Source of the DNA: CAKRJP01 sp963589425
GTDB lineage: Bacteria > Bacillota > Clostridia > Lachnospirales > Lachnospiraceae
NCBI GenBank assembly: GCA_963589425.1
Contig: CAVAKZ010000050.1
Location: 1 to 14,182, forward strand
DNA: 14,182 bases
Direction: 5' to 3'
Shown: piece after piece, positions 6,899 to 13,717 of the stretch
Position numbering within the stretch: position 1 is the stretch's first letter
Layout of the letters: each line of letters begins with the position of its first letter
Translations under genes and position numbers: made by a program
Notes under the pieces: model-generated
What the model was told of the DNA's origin: nothing
The model's input: the letters and a program-made list of their open reading frames with translations, nothing else
Database searches by the model: none

Positions 6899-9139
6899 TT
6901 ATCCCCGGCTTTTGGTTCCTGTTCCATCTCTTTTTGCTATCTTTAGGCGGTTTAAATAAACTGTCTTTTCTCCGATTTTTTCTATAGCTTCCTTGCCTTC
7001 TTCAAAAAGATAAACAGCCTCAAGCTCATCTTTTCCTCGAAGCTTCATACCTCGAACCCCAATGGCCGCCTTCTTCTTCTCCGGAATTTCAGAAGCCGGA
7101 AATCTAAGAAAATATCCATCCTTGCTTTTTAAAACAATCTGCTGATTTTCTGCGATAATCTGAATACTGATCAGCTCATCATCCTCTGCAAGCTTTGTGG
7201 CAGCTACTGTTTTCTTAGATACCATAAATTCACTGCCTTCCACCTTCTTTATCATGGCCGTCTTGGTGGCAAAGATAAATTTAGCAATTCGAAGCTGGTC
7301 TCCATCACAAATGTAAATAATATTCTCCTGGCTGCTGTCAAAATTGCTGACATTATCTACCGGCATTCCCTTATCCCTAAATTTTCCATAGGGAAGGTCT
7401 AATACCTTGACCTGATGCATTTTCCCGGTGTTAGTGAAAATACATAATTTTCCGGTATTGAGGCATGGAACCACATATTTATTTTCACTGTCTGCCGCCT
7501 CCTTATTTCTCTCATAAGTGGCCACATCTACCGTTTTTCCATAGCCGAAGCGATCCATTAGGAAGACTACTTCCTGCTCTTCGATTTTCTTTTCCTCAAA
7601 GATCGCTTCTTCTGCATTCTCTATTAGTGTGCGGCGATCTCTTCTATACTCCTTTTTAACCCGGTCCAAGTCTTCCATAATAACTGCTGCCATGGAATCG
7701 TAGTTGTTCAAAATATCCTGGTAACGGTCAATCTTTTTTAAGGTTTCCTCATGCTCCTTCATAAGGGCCTCTATCTCCAAACCGATCAGCCGGTAGAGGC
7801 GCATCTCCAAGATAGCCGTAGCCTGGCGCTCAGTAAAGCGAAGCATAGCTGCCATTTTCTTGGATCTTGATGACTTGAATTTAATGTTATCTGTCACCCC
7901 GGATACCAAGCAAGCCTTGGCCTCCTGAATCGAGGAACTTCCTCTTAAAATCTCTATGATCAGGTCAATAACATCACAAGCCCGGATCAAACCTTCCTGG
8001 ATTTCTTTTTTATCCTGCTCTTTTTTTAGAAGGGTTTGATACTTTCTGGTAGCTAACTCAAACTGGAAATCCACATGGTGCTCAATAATCTTTTTAAGGC
8101 CCATGGTTTCCGGTCTTCCATTTGCCACCGCCAGCATATTAACTCCAAAGGTATCCTCTAACCGGGTTTTTTTGTAGAGCATATTTTTTAGATTCTCTAC
8201 ATCTGCTCCTTTTTTCAGGTCCAGTACGATACGAATTCCTTCTTTAGATGACATATTGGAGATATCTGTGATATCTGTGGTTTTTTTATTTTCCACAAGC
8301 TGGTAGACATCATTTAAAAATTTGGCAATTCCGGCTCCAATCATAGTGTAAGGAATTTCTGTAATTACCAGCCTTTTCTTTCCGCCCTTAACCTCTTCTA
8401 TTTCTACCTTTCCCCGAAGCTTAATCTTACCGCTTCCACTTTCATAAATACTTAAAAGGTCATCTTTATTTACTACGATTCCTCCTGTAGGAAAATCCGG
8501 CCCCTTAATATATTTCATCAGCTGCTTGGTAGAAATCTCATTATTCTTCATGTAGGCCTTGACTCCATCCACTACCTCTCCCAGATTGTGGGTGGGAATG
8601 CTGGTGGCCATACCTACGGCGATTCCCTCTGCACCATTTACCAAAAGGTTGGGGATCCGCACCGGAAGCACTACCGGCTCTTTCTCTGTCTCATCGAAAT
8701 TTGGCATAAAATCTACCACATTTTTATCAAGGTCTGCCAAATAAACTTCCTGAGTAAGTTTTGCTAATCTGGCCTCAGTATATCGCATGGCAGCAGCTCC
8801 GTCTCCTTCTATGGAGCCGAAGTTTCCATGGCCATCTACTAAGATCATCCCTTTTTTAAATTCCTGAGCCATTACCACCAGGGCCTCATATATAGAACTA
8901 TCTCCGTGGGGATGGTATTTACCCATGGTGTCTCCTACAATACGTGCGCATTTTCTATAAGGCTTGTCATAGCGTATTCCAAGTTCATACATATCATAGA
9001 GGGTTCGCCTCTGCACCGGCTTTAATCCGTCCCGAACATCAGGCAAGGCCCTAGAGACAATTACGCTCATGGCATAATCAATATATGATTTTTTCATGAC
9101 CTCAGAGTATTCTGTTCTGATGATCTGTGAATCCTGCAT
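6899..9139 (-). CDS. parC: DNA topoisomerase IV subunit A (type IIA, ParC-like)
   Basis: This subunit cuts and rejoins both DNA strands. The 746-residue protein has the breakage-reunion domain first, with catalytic R119-Y120 in AAAMRYTEAR, and the quinolone-determining segment HPHGDSSIYEA, where S81 and E85 are the usual drug-sensitive residues. The C-terminal beta-pinwheel begins near residue 495. In its first blade (about 527-550), where gyrase A carries the QRRGGKG box, this protein reads ATYERNKEAAD, so the box is absent. That favours topoisomerase IV over gyrase. The start is ATG 9139, with AGGAG 10 bases upstream. It lies 21 bases after parE. Decatenation is the expected main activity, but family confusion between ParC and GyrA is possible. 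Confidence 0.85.
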   Translation of the reverse strand: MQDSQIIRTEYSEVMKKSYIDYAMSVIVSRALPDVRDGLKPVQRRTLYDMYELGIRYDKPYRKCARIVGDTMGKYHPHGDSSIYEALVVMAQEFKKGMILVDGHGNFGSIEGDGAAAMRYTEARLAKLTQEVYLADLDKNVVDFMPNFDETEKEPVVLPVRIPNLLVNGAEGIAVGMATSIPTHNLGEVVDGVKAYMKNNEISTKQLMKYIKGPDFPTGGIVVNKDDLLSIYESGSGKIKLRGKVEIEEVKGGKKRLVITEIPYTMIGAGIAKFLNDVYQLVENKKTTDITDISNMSSKEGIRIVLDLKKGADVENLKNMLYKKTRLEDTFGVNMLAVANGRPETMGLKKIIEHHVDFQFELATRKYQTLLKKEQDKKEIQEGLIRACDVIDLIIEILRGSSSIQEAKACLVSGVTDNIKFKSSRSKKMAAMLRFTERQATAILEMRLYRLIGLEIEALMKEHEETLKKIDRYQDILNNYDSMAAVIMEDLDRVKKEYRRDRRTLIENAEEAIFEEKKIEEQEVVFLMDRFGYGKTVDVATYERNKEAADSENKYVVPCLNTGKLCIFTNTGKMHQVKVLDLPYGKFRDKGMPVDNVSNFDSSQENIIYICDGDQLRIAKFIFATKTAMIKKVEGSEFMVSKKTVAATKLAEDDELISIQIIAENQQIVLKSKDGYFLRFPASEIPEKKKAAIGVRGMKLRGKDELEAVYLFEEGKEAIEKIGEKTVYLNRLKIAKRDGTGTKSRG

Positions 9140-9160
9140 ATTTTATCTTCTCCTACTTTC

Positions 9161-11083
9161 TTAAATATCCAGTTCAGCCTCTGTAGCATTCTCATAGATA
9201 AATGCTTTTCGCGGTGGGACTTCTGTACCCATAAGCATTTCCGTAACACTAGAAGCCATTCTGGCATCCTCTATCTCCACAAGTTTCAACAACCTTCGCT
9301 CCGGATCCAGGGTGGTCTCCCACAACTGCTCTGCATCCATCTCTCCAAGACCCTTGTATCTTTGAAGGGTAAAGGATCCGGTGTGGGTCTTTCTGTATTT
9401 TTCCAATGCCTTGTCATCGTAAAGGTATTCCTCTTCTCCTTTTTTGGGCATGACTTTATAAAGAGGCGGCATAGCAATATAGACATGTCCCTCATAAATA
9501 AGCTCCGGCATAAATCGATAAAACAAGGTTAAAAGCAAGGTGGAAATATGGGCTCCATCCACGTCTGCATCCGCCATAATAATAATCTTGTCATAGCGAA
9601 GCTTTGTAATATCAAAGTCATTTCCGTAGCCTTCTGAAAAGCCGCAGCCAAAAGCATTGATCATGGTCTTAATCTCTGCATTGGCTAAAACCTTATCGAT
9701 GCTGGCCTTCTCCACATTTAAAATCTTGCCTCGAATCGGAAGAATGGCCTGGTACATCCGATCTCTGGCTGTTTTTGCCGAACCTCCGGCAGAGTCTCCC
9801 TCTACAATGAAGATCTCGCACTTAGAAGGATCTCTGCTTTCGCAGTTGGCCAATTTTCCATTGCTGTCAAAGGAATATTTAGGCTTGGAAAGCAAATTAG
9901 TTTTGGCCCTCTCCTCTGTCTTTCGGATCTTGGCTGCCTTCTCTGCACAGCCAAGTACCTTCTTCAGAGTATCCAGATTTCTGTCAAAGAAACGTACGAT
10001 TTCATCATTGGTCACCTTACTGCAGACTTTGGAAGCATCAGGATTGTCGAGTTTTGTCTTGGTCTGTCCCTCGAATCTAGGATCCGGATGTTTAATGGAC
10101 ACAATGGCAGTCATTCCATTTCGGATGTCTGCCCCGGTAAAATTAGCATCCTTGTCTTTTAAAATGCCGATTTCTCTGGCATATTGATTCATAACTGTTG
10201 TAAAAGTCGCCTTAAAGCCTGTTAGATGGGTGCCACCTTCTGCGTTGTAAATATTATTGCAAAAGCCAAGGACATTTTCATGAAATTCATTGACATACTG
10301 AAAAGCCACTTCCACCTCAATGCCTTCTGCATTTCCCTTAAAATAAATAGGCTCATGTATGTTCTCTTTCTTGGCATTCAACTCTTTAATAAAGCCAAGG
10401 ATTCCCTCAGGCTCATGATATTCCACATGTTCCACCTGGGCTCCACGCTTATCCTCAAAAACGATCTTAAGCTTGGGATTTAAATATGCGGTCTCATGAA
10501 GTCTGCTTTTGACTTCTTCGGATTTAAATTTGGTCTTCTCAAAAATCGTAGGATCCGGCAGGAAATTCACCTTGGTTCCTGTCTTTTTAGTCTTGCCGAT
10601 AGTTGGAAGAAGGCCATCCACAAGCTCCAGTATAGGCTTTCCTCTCTCATATTCATCATGGTGAATAAAACCATCTCTGCTGATCTGCACATCCATATGG
10701 GTGGAAAGAGCATTTACTACAGAAGAACCTACCCCGTGGAGTCCACCACTGGTTTTGTAAGCGGAACTATCAAATTTACCTCCGGCATGAAGAGTGGTAT
10801 AGACGACCCTGGCAGCAGCTACTCCGGTGGCATGAAGGTCCACAGGAACGCCACGGCCATTATCTGCCACTGTACAGGAACCATCCTTTTCCAATGTCAC
10901 CTGGATTTCTGTACAAAATCCTGCCAAATGTTCATCTACAGAGTTATCCACAATCTCAAAAATCAAGTGATTCAATCCCTTTGTAGACACACTTCCGATA
11001 TACATTCCAGGTCTTTTTCTTACTGCCTCTAATCCCTCTAATATGGCAATACTAGCCGCGTCATAGGTATTCTTTTTCGCCAT
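9161..11083 (-). CDS. parE: DNA topoisomerase IV subunit B (type IIA, ParE-like)
   Basis: This ATPase subunit drives strand passage by the ParC partner. The 640-residue product has the GHKL ATPase domain with E43 and N47 in FEIVDNSVDE, D74 in ADNGRG and the lid motif SGGLHGVG at 112-119. A transducer domain follows, then the TOPRIM domain with E428 in EGDSAGGSA and D505, D507 and D509 in DADVDGAH. The C-terminus has LMGTEVPPRKAFI, typical of the B subunits. The start is ATG 11083; the nearest purine-rich site, AAGGAAGGG, is about 13 bases upstream, a loose fit. The pair is not beside dnaA/recF, where gyrase genes normally lie in Clostridia, which supports ParE. GyrB remains possible on length alone. 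Confidence 0.83.
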   Translation of the reverse strand: MAKKNTYDAASIAILEGLEAVRKRPGMYIGSVSTKGLNHLIFEIVDNSVDEHLAGFCTEIQVTLEKDGSCTVADNGRGVPVDLHATGVAAARVVYTTLHAGGKFDSSAYKTSGGLHGVGSSVVNALSTHMDVQISRDGFIHHDEYERGKPILELVDGLLPTIGKTKKTGTKVNFLPDPTIFEKTKFKSEEVKSRLHETAYLNPKLKIVFEDKRGAQVEHVEYHEPEGILGFIKELNAKKENIHEPIYFKGNAEGIEVEVAFQYVNEFHENVLGFCNNIYNAEGGTHLTGFKATFTTVMNQYAREIGILKDKDANFTGADIRNGMTAIVSIKHPDPRFEGQTKTKLDNPDASKVCSKVTNDEIVRFFDRNLDTLKKVLGCAEKAAKIRKTEERAKTNLLSKPKYSFDSNGKLANCESRDPSKCEIFIVEGDSAGGSAKTARDRMYQAILPIRGKILNVEKASIDKVLANAEIKTMINAFGCGFSEGYGNDFDITKLRYDKIIIMADADVDGAHISTLLLTLFYRFMPELIYEGHVYIAMPPLYKVMPKKGEEEYLYDDKALEKYRKTHTGSFTLQRYKGLGEMDAEQLWETTLDPERRLLKLVEIEDARMASSVTEMLMGTEVPPRKAFIYENATEAELDI

Positions 11084-11136
11084 GTTAATTCTGACACCCT
11101 TCCTTATTGTTTCTTAAATTCAAATTTTCATTTATT

Positions 11137-11164
11137 ATCTATTCAGTATCTATCTATGATCTAT
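11137..11164 (-). repeat. Three ATCTAT hexamers at exact 11-base spacing in the parE leader
   Basis: ATCTAT occurs at 11137-11142, 11148-11153 and 11159-11164; read on the minus strand it is ATAGAT. The 11-base period is close to one helical turn, so the copies face the same side of the DNA. They lie downstream of the predicted parE promoter and before its start codon. A regulator site or intrinsic bending are possible, as is chance in AT-rich DNA. Confidence 0.45.
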
Positions 11165-11200
11165 TTAGATTCTACTTCTTATTCTTTCTCTTCTCTTAAG

Positions 11201-11230
11201 CTTATACAAGCTCACACTGCTTTATGTTAA
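11201..11230 (-). promoter_or_regulatory. Predicted sigma-A promoter for parE-parC-nudC
   Basis: The minus strand has TTAACA (11230-11225), an 18-base spacer and TATAAG (11206-11201), each hexamer one base off consensus. This predicts a leader of about 110 bases before parE. The -35 lies within the palindrome ATGTTAACAT (11224-11233), which could be an operator. Another weak -10 (GATAAT) lies nearer the gene without a good -35. Confidence 0.5.
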
Positions 11231-11293
11231 CATGTTCCCAGAGATTCTGCAAATTAGAAAAAGCAAAATTCCTCTAAAATCAAGAAAAATCTA

Positions 11294-11322
11294 TTGACAG
11301 ACAAGGCTTCCTGGAATAAAAT
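11294..11322 (+). promoter_or_regulatory. Strong sigma-A promoter of rpsT
   Basis: A perfect TTGACA (11294-11299) is followed after exactly 17 bases by TAAAAT (11317-11322), one base off the -10 consensus. The upstream 40 bases are A/T rich, as expected for a ribosomal protein promoter with an UP element. Transcription would begin near 11329-11331, giving a leader of about 87 bases that contains the hairpin at 11335-11367. Confidence 0.85.
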
Positions 11323-11334
11323 AAACAAGTGTGT

Positions 11335-11372
11335 TTCGTTAGAGCGTCCGTGTCCGGATCTAACGAACCGGA
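11335..11372 (+). promoter_or_regulatory. Structured rpsT leader with two competing folds
   Basis: TTCGTTAGA (11335-11343) pairs with TCTAACGAA (11359-11367), and within it TCCG (11347-11350) pairs with CGGA (11355-11358) around a TGTC loop, leaving GCG bulged. A second fold is possible in which TCCGG (11353-11357) pairs with CCGGA (11368-11372); it uses bases from both strands of the first fold, so the two exclude each other. The element lies early in the leader, about 32 bases ahead of the ribosome binding site, and no terminator U-run follows. S20 feedback control is a reasonable guess, because S20 regulates its own translation in E. coli; the structures are seen, the ligand is not. Confidence 0.6.
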
Positions 11373-11416
11373 ACAATCGATTATTTTCGAAATTATAGAT
11401 ATCGGAGGTGGACAAA

Positions 11417-11680
11417 TTGGCTAACATCAAATCTGCAAAGAAAAGAATCTTAGTAAACGAGACCAAGGCTGCTAGAAATAAAGCTATTAAGTCTAAGGTT
11501 AAGACTTATGTAAAGAAGGTTGAAGTTGCTGTAGAGAATAAAGATAAAGAGGCTGCTGCTGTTGCTCTTAAGGATGCAATCGTTGAGATCAACAAGGCAG
11601 GAAGCAAGGGTGTTTATCACAAGAACACTTGCTCAAGAAAGATTTCTCGTTTAACAAAGGCTGTTAACGGAATCGCTTAA
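11417..11680 (+). CDS. rpsT: 30S ribosomal protein S20
   Basis: S20 is an early-binding protein of the small subunit that contacts 16S rRNA. The 87-residue product is lysine- and alanine-rich and fully helical in character. It begins ANIKSAKKRI after the initiator, carries RNKAIKSKVKT at about 20-30, and ends with KNTCSRKISRLTKAV, all as in the family. The start is TTG 11417, with GGAGG 8 bases upstream. A GTG at 11408 is in frame but lies inside that ribosome binding site and would add three residues foreign to the family. It is a single-gene unit with its own promoter and terminator, and the only plus-strand gene here. Confidence 0.97.
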   Translation: MANIKSAKKRILVNETKAARNKAIKSKVKTYVKKVEVAVENKDKEAAAVALKDAIVEINKAGSKGVYHKNTCSRKISRLTKAVNGIA

Positions 11681-11699
11681 TTCAATAAGAAGCATATAA

Positions 11700-11742
11700 A
11701 AAAGGCAACCATCCGTCATTGGTTGCCTTTTCTTTTTTCTTT
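11700..11742. terminator. Bidirectional intrinsic terminator between rpsT and the phosphoribosyltransferase gene
   Basis: AAAAGGCAACCA (11700-11711) pairs perfectly with TGGTTGCCTTTT (11720-11731) around an 8-base loop. On the plus strand the run TCTTTTTTCTTT follows, ending the rpsT transcript. On the minus strand the stem is followed by TTTTTT-ATATG, so it also ends the convergent gene at 11748. Confidence 0.95.
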
Positions 11743-11747
11743 AATTT

Positions 11748-12392
11748 TTACTTTAATTCCGAATATCCGTAGCCATTAACCAAGGCTTCAATTTTCTTTC
11801 CCTCTTTACACAGAGGACAATCCACAGTTCCATAAGAACGGTAATCCGGAAGATCCTTGCTGGCAAAGATGGTTTTCACTTCCATACCTGCAATCTTATT
11901 CACCGTACTAAAAATCGCTGCGATTCCGCATATTGTCCCCCCATAATATAGTACTGAATTAATAGCCTGAATTACGGTCTTGCCTGTAGTTACAGAGTCT
12001 GTAAGGATTAAGACCTGCATATTGGTGATCATACGCTGGTTATTGTCCCTAAACATAATCTGTCCCACTGCATCAAACTCTGGTGTTACTACAGAAATAT
12101 TATTCCCCCTGCTTAAAGACAAGTGATTGCTGTCTGCCAAAAGTTCTGCAGCAAAGCTGCCGATAACCTCTGTTCCGTCCAGGCATACAATGGTATCTAC
12201 TGTAGTATTGTCTAAATATTCGGAAGCAATTACCTTGGCTGTCTCTCTTGCATTGTTGTGTCTTGTCTTAACTGTAGACATGTCGATGTAGGTGTTGATA
12301 TGCGAGTTGCGGGTTGCAAAGTGGCCGTGCATCACTTTAATTCTGGCGTGCGGATTCTTGTGTGATCGCAGATTCTCTAATCTTTCATCCAT
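11748..12392 (-). CDS. Orotate-phosphoribosyltransferase-like protein (type I PRTase fold)
   Basis: The 214-residue product has a type I phosphoribosyltransferase domain. The PRPP loop is VLILTDSVTTGKT at about 127-139, where typical orotate enzymes have two acidic residues before the TTG; here the first is replaced by Thr131. The N-terminal GHFATRNSHINTYID (about 23-37) resembles the GHF-x-L-x-SG-x-HS stretch of orotate phosphoribosyltransferases. The C-terminus has CPLC (192-195), a possible metal-binding pair. ATG 12392 is preceded by AAGGGGG about 10 bases upstream. An ATG pair at 12434/12431 has no ribosome binding site and overlaps the predicted -10, so it is not used. It stands alone, away from other pyrimidine genes, so I do not assign pyrE; orotate, another base, or regulation by PRPP are all open. 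Confidence 0.75.
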   Translation of the reverse strand: MDERLENLRSHKNPHARIKVMHGHFATRNSHINTYIDMSTVKTRHNNARETAKVIASEYLDNTTVDTIVCLDGTEVIGSFAAELLADSNHLSLSRGNNISVVTPEFDAVGQIMFRDNNQRMITNMQVLILTDSVTTGKTVIQAINSVLYYGGTICGIAAIFSTVNKIAGMEVKTIFASKDLPDYRSYGTVDCPLCKEGKKIEALVNGYGYSELK

Positions 12393-12429
12393 GACAAAAA
12401 TTCCCCCTTTTTCGTTTTTTGCTAAGCCC

Positions 12430-12438
12430 ATCATACCA
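12430..12438 (-). promoter_or_regulatory. Extended -10 promoter for the phosphoribosyltransferase gene
   Basis: The minus strand has TGGTATGAT (12438-12430), an extended -10 with TATGAT one base off consensus. No good -35 is found at 16-18 bases upstream, which an extended -10 can tolerate. Transcription would begin near 12424 and give a leader of about 30 bases to ATG 12392. Confidence 0.45.
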
Positions 12439-12525
12439 CAATAATCAACAAGAGACTAGGGTGTTTTTGTTATTTTTTGAACATTTTGCACAAATACTCT
12501 TTCAAAAAAAGGAAACAAGAGCTAC

Positions 12526-12560
12526 AAAAAAAGGATTCGAGATTTTCTCCCGAATCCTTT
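12526..12560 (-). terminator. Intrinsic terminator of ilvC
   Basis: On the minus strand AAAGGATTCG (12560-12551) pairs perfectly with CGAATCCTTT (12539-12530) around an 11-base loop, followed directly by a run of seven T (12532-12526). It lies 28 bases after the ilvC stop and ends the ilv transcript. A second copy of the T-run sequence TCCTTTTTTTG lies 22 bases further on (12513-12503) without a hairpin. Confidence 0.93.
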
Positions 12561-12587
12561 ATCATTTTTACTAAACCATTCAAAAGA

Positions 12588-13607
12588 TTAGTTATTGATC
12601 AACTGATCCTCGTTGCTCCAGCTGTAAAGCTTTCTTACTTCAGCTCCTACAACTTCTGATGGATGCTCAGCAGCAAGCTTTCTCATTGCCTTGAAGTGTA
12701 CCTGACGTCCTGCATTAGACATATCAAGTAAGAATTCCTTAGCAAATGTTCCATCCTGGATATCTGTAAGGATCTGCTTCATAGCCTTCTTTGTATCCTC
12801 TGTGATGATCTTAGGTCCTGTGATGTAATCACCATACTCAGCTGTGTTAGAGATAGAGTATCTCATTCCTGAGAAGCCACTCTGATAGATCAAGTCTACG
12901 ATAAGCTTCATCTCGTGGATACACTCAAAATATGCATTTCTCGGATCATATCCAGCCTCTGTAAGAGTCTCAAAACCTGCCTGCATAAGTGCACAAACAC
13001 CACCGCAAAGTACAGCCTGTTCTCCGAAAAGGTCTGTCTCTGTCTCTGTTCTGTATGTTGTCTCAAGAAGTCCGGCTCTTGCTCCACCGATTCCAAGACC
13101 ATAAGCCCTTGCACGATCCCAAGCTTTTCCTGTATAATCCTGCTCTACAGCGATAAGGCAAGGAGTTCCCTTTCCAGCTAAGTACTCGCTTCTTACAGTA
13201 TGTCCAGGTGCCTTAGGAGCGATCATTGTTACGTCAACATTTGCCGGAGGAGTGATGCATCCGAAGTGGATGTTAAATCCGTGAGCGAACATTAACATAT
13301 TTCCTTCCTCAAGGTTTGGCTCAATGTCCTTTTTGTACATATCTGCCTGTAACTCATCGTTAATCAGGATCATGATCACGTCAGCCTTCTTAGCTGCTTC
13401 AGCTGCTGTATAAACCTTAAGTCCCTGTGCCTCAGCCTTTGCCCAAGACTTGCTTCCCTCGTAAAGTCCAACGATTACATCAAGTCCAGACTCTTTTAAA
13501 TTCAATGCATGTGCATGTCCCTGGCTACCATAACCAATAATTGCAATTGTCTGTCCCTCTAAAAATGATAAATCACAATCTTCCTGATAAAAAATCTTAG
13601 CTGCCAT
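12588..13607 (-). CDS. ilvC: Ketol-acid reductoisomerase, class I
   Basis: IlvC isomerises and reduces acetolactate or acetohydroxybutyrate in valine, isoleucine and leucine synthesis. The 339-residue length fits the short class I form. The Rossmann motif GYGSQGHAHALNL is at 25-37. The knotted C-terminal domain carries the magnesium ligands D192, E196, E228 and E232 and substrate-binding S253, with H109 in FAHGFNIHF. The cofactor loop after strand 2 reads GLYEGSKSW (47-55), where NADPH enzymes usually have Arg at the position of Tyr49; Glu50 adds a negative charge near the 2'-phosphate site. ATG 13607 follows AGGAGG at 8 bases. It lies 110 bases after ilvN, the usual order ilvB-ilvN-ilvC, and is followed by a terminator. 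Confidence 0.97.
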   Translation of the reverse strand: MAAKIFYQEDCDLSFLEGQTIAIIGYGSQGHAHALNLKESGLDVIVGLYEGSKSWAKAEAQGLKVYTAAEAAKKADVIMILINDELQADMYKKDIEPNLEEGNMLMFAHGFNIHFGCITPPANVDVTMIAPKAPGHTVRSEYLAGKGTPCLIAVEQDYTGKAWDRARAYGLGIGGARAGLLETTYRTETETDLFGEQAVLCGGVCALMQAGFETLTEAGYDPRNAYFECIHEMKLIVDLIYQSGFSGMRYSISNTAEYGDYITGPKIITEDTKKAMKQILTDIQDGTFAKEFLLDMSNAGRQVHFKAMRKLAAEHPSEVVGAEVRKLYSWSNEDQLINN

Positions 13608-13628
13608 TTTAGCTACCTCCTAATGTGT

Positions 13629-13688
13629 TTAAATAAGAATTTATTTATTTGTTAAATAAGCTTCGGTAAAAGCCGGATACTTATTTAA
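13629..13688 (-). promoter_or_regulatory. Alternative stem-loops in the ilvN-ilvC intergenic transcript
   Basis: On the minus strand TTAAATAAG (13688-13680) can pair with either of two identical downstream copies of CTTATTTAA (13660-13652 or 13637-13629). The nearer pairing encloses a small CGG/CCG hairpin. The farther copy ends about 7 bases before the ilvC AGGAGG (13621-13616), so choice between folds could expose or crowd that site, or the element could be an RNA processing site. The repeats are seen in the sequence; AT-rich chance pairing cannot be excluded. Confidence 0.4.
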
Positions 13689-13717
13689 TAGCGATTTTAA
13701 ATATTGTGGATTTGTTA

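Larger units (their letters stand above)
11084..11416. other. Divergent parE/rpsT intergenic region
   Basis: This 333-base AT-rich stretch separates divergent parE and rpsT. No convincing gene is present; a 70-codon minus-strand frame at 11254-11466 overlaps rpsT and has no ribosome binding site. The region holds a promoter for each side, the rpsT leader hairpin, three ATCTAT hexamers at 11-base spacing, and a 10-base palindrome (ATGTTAACAT, 11224-11233) overlapping the predicted parE -35. The A/T-rich run at 11251-11293, just upstream of the rpsT -35, could act as an UP element. Confidence 0.75.

Noticed and set aside
11254..11466. 70-codon minus-strand frame upstream of parE
   Set aside because: It overlaps rpsT and its promoter on the other strand, has no ribosome binding site and no recognisable family features.
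12393..12434. Longer phosphoribosyltransferase start at ATG 12434 or 12431
   Set aside because: There is no ribosome binding site, the codons overlap the predicted -10, and ATG 12392 has a good AAGGGGG site.
12503..12535. Direct repeat CAAAAAAAGGA (12503-12513 and 12525-12535) as an insertion footprint
   Set aside because: It is short and mostly a poly-A run, with no inverted repeats or element between the copies.
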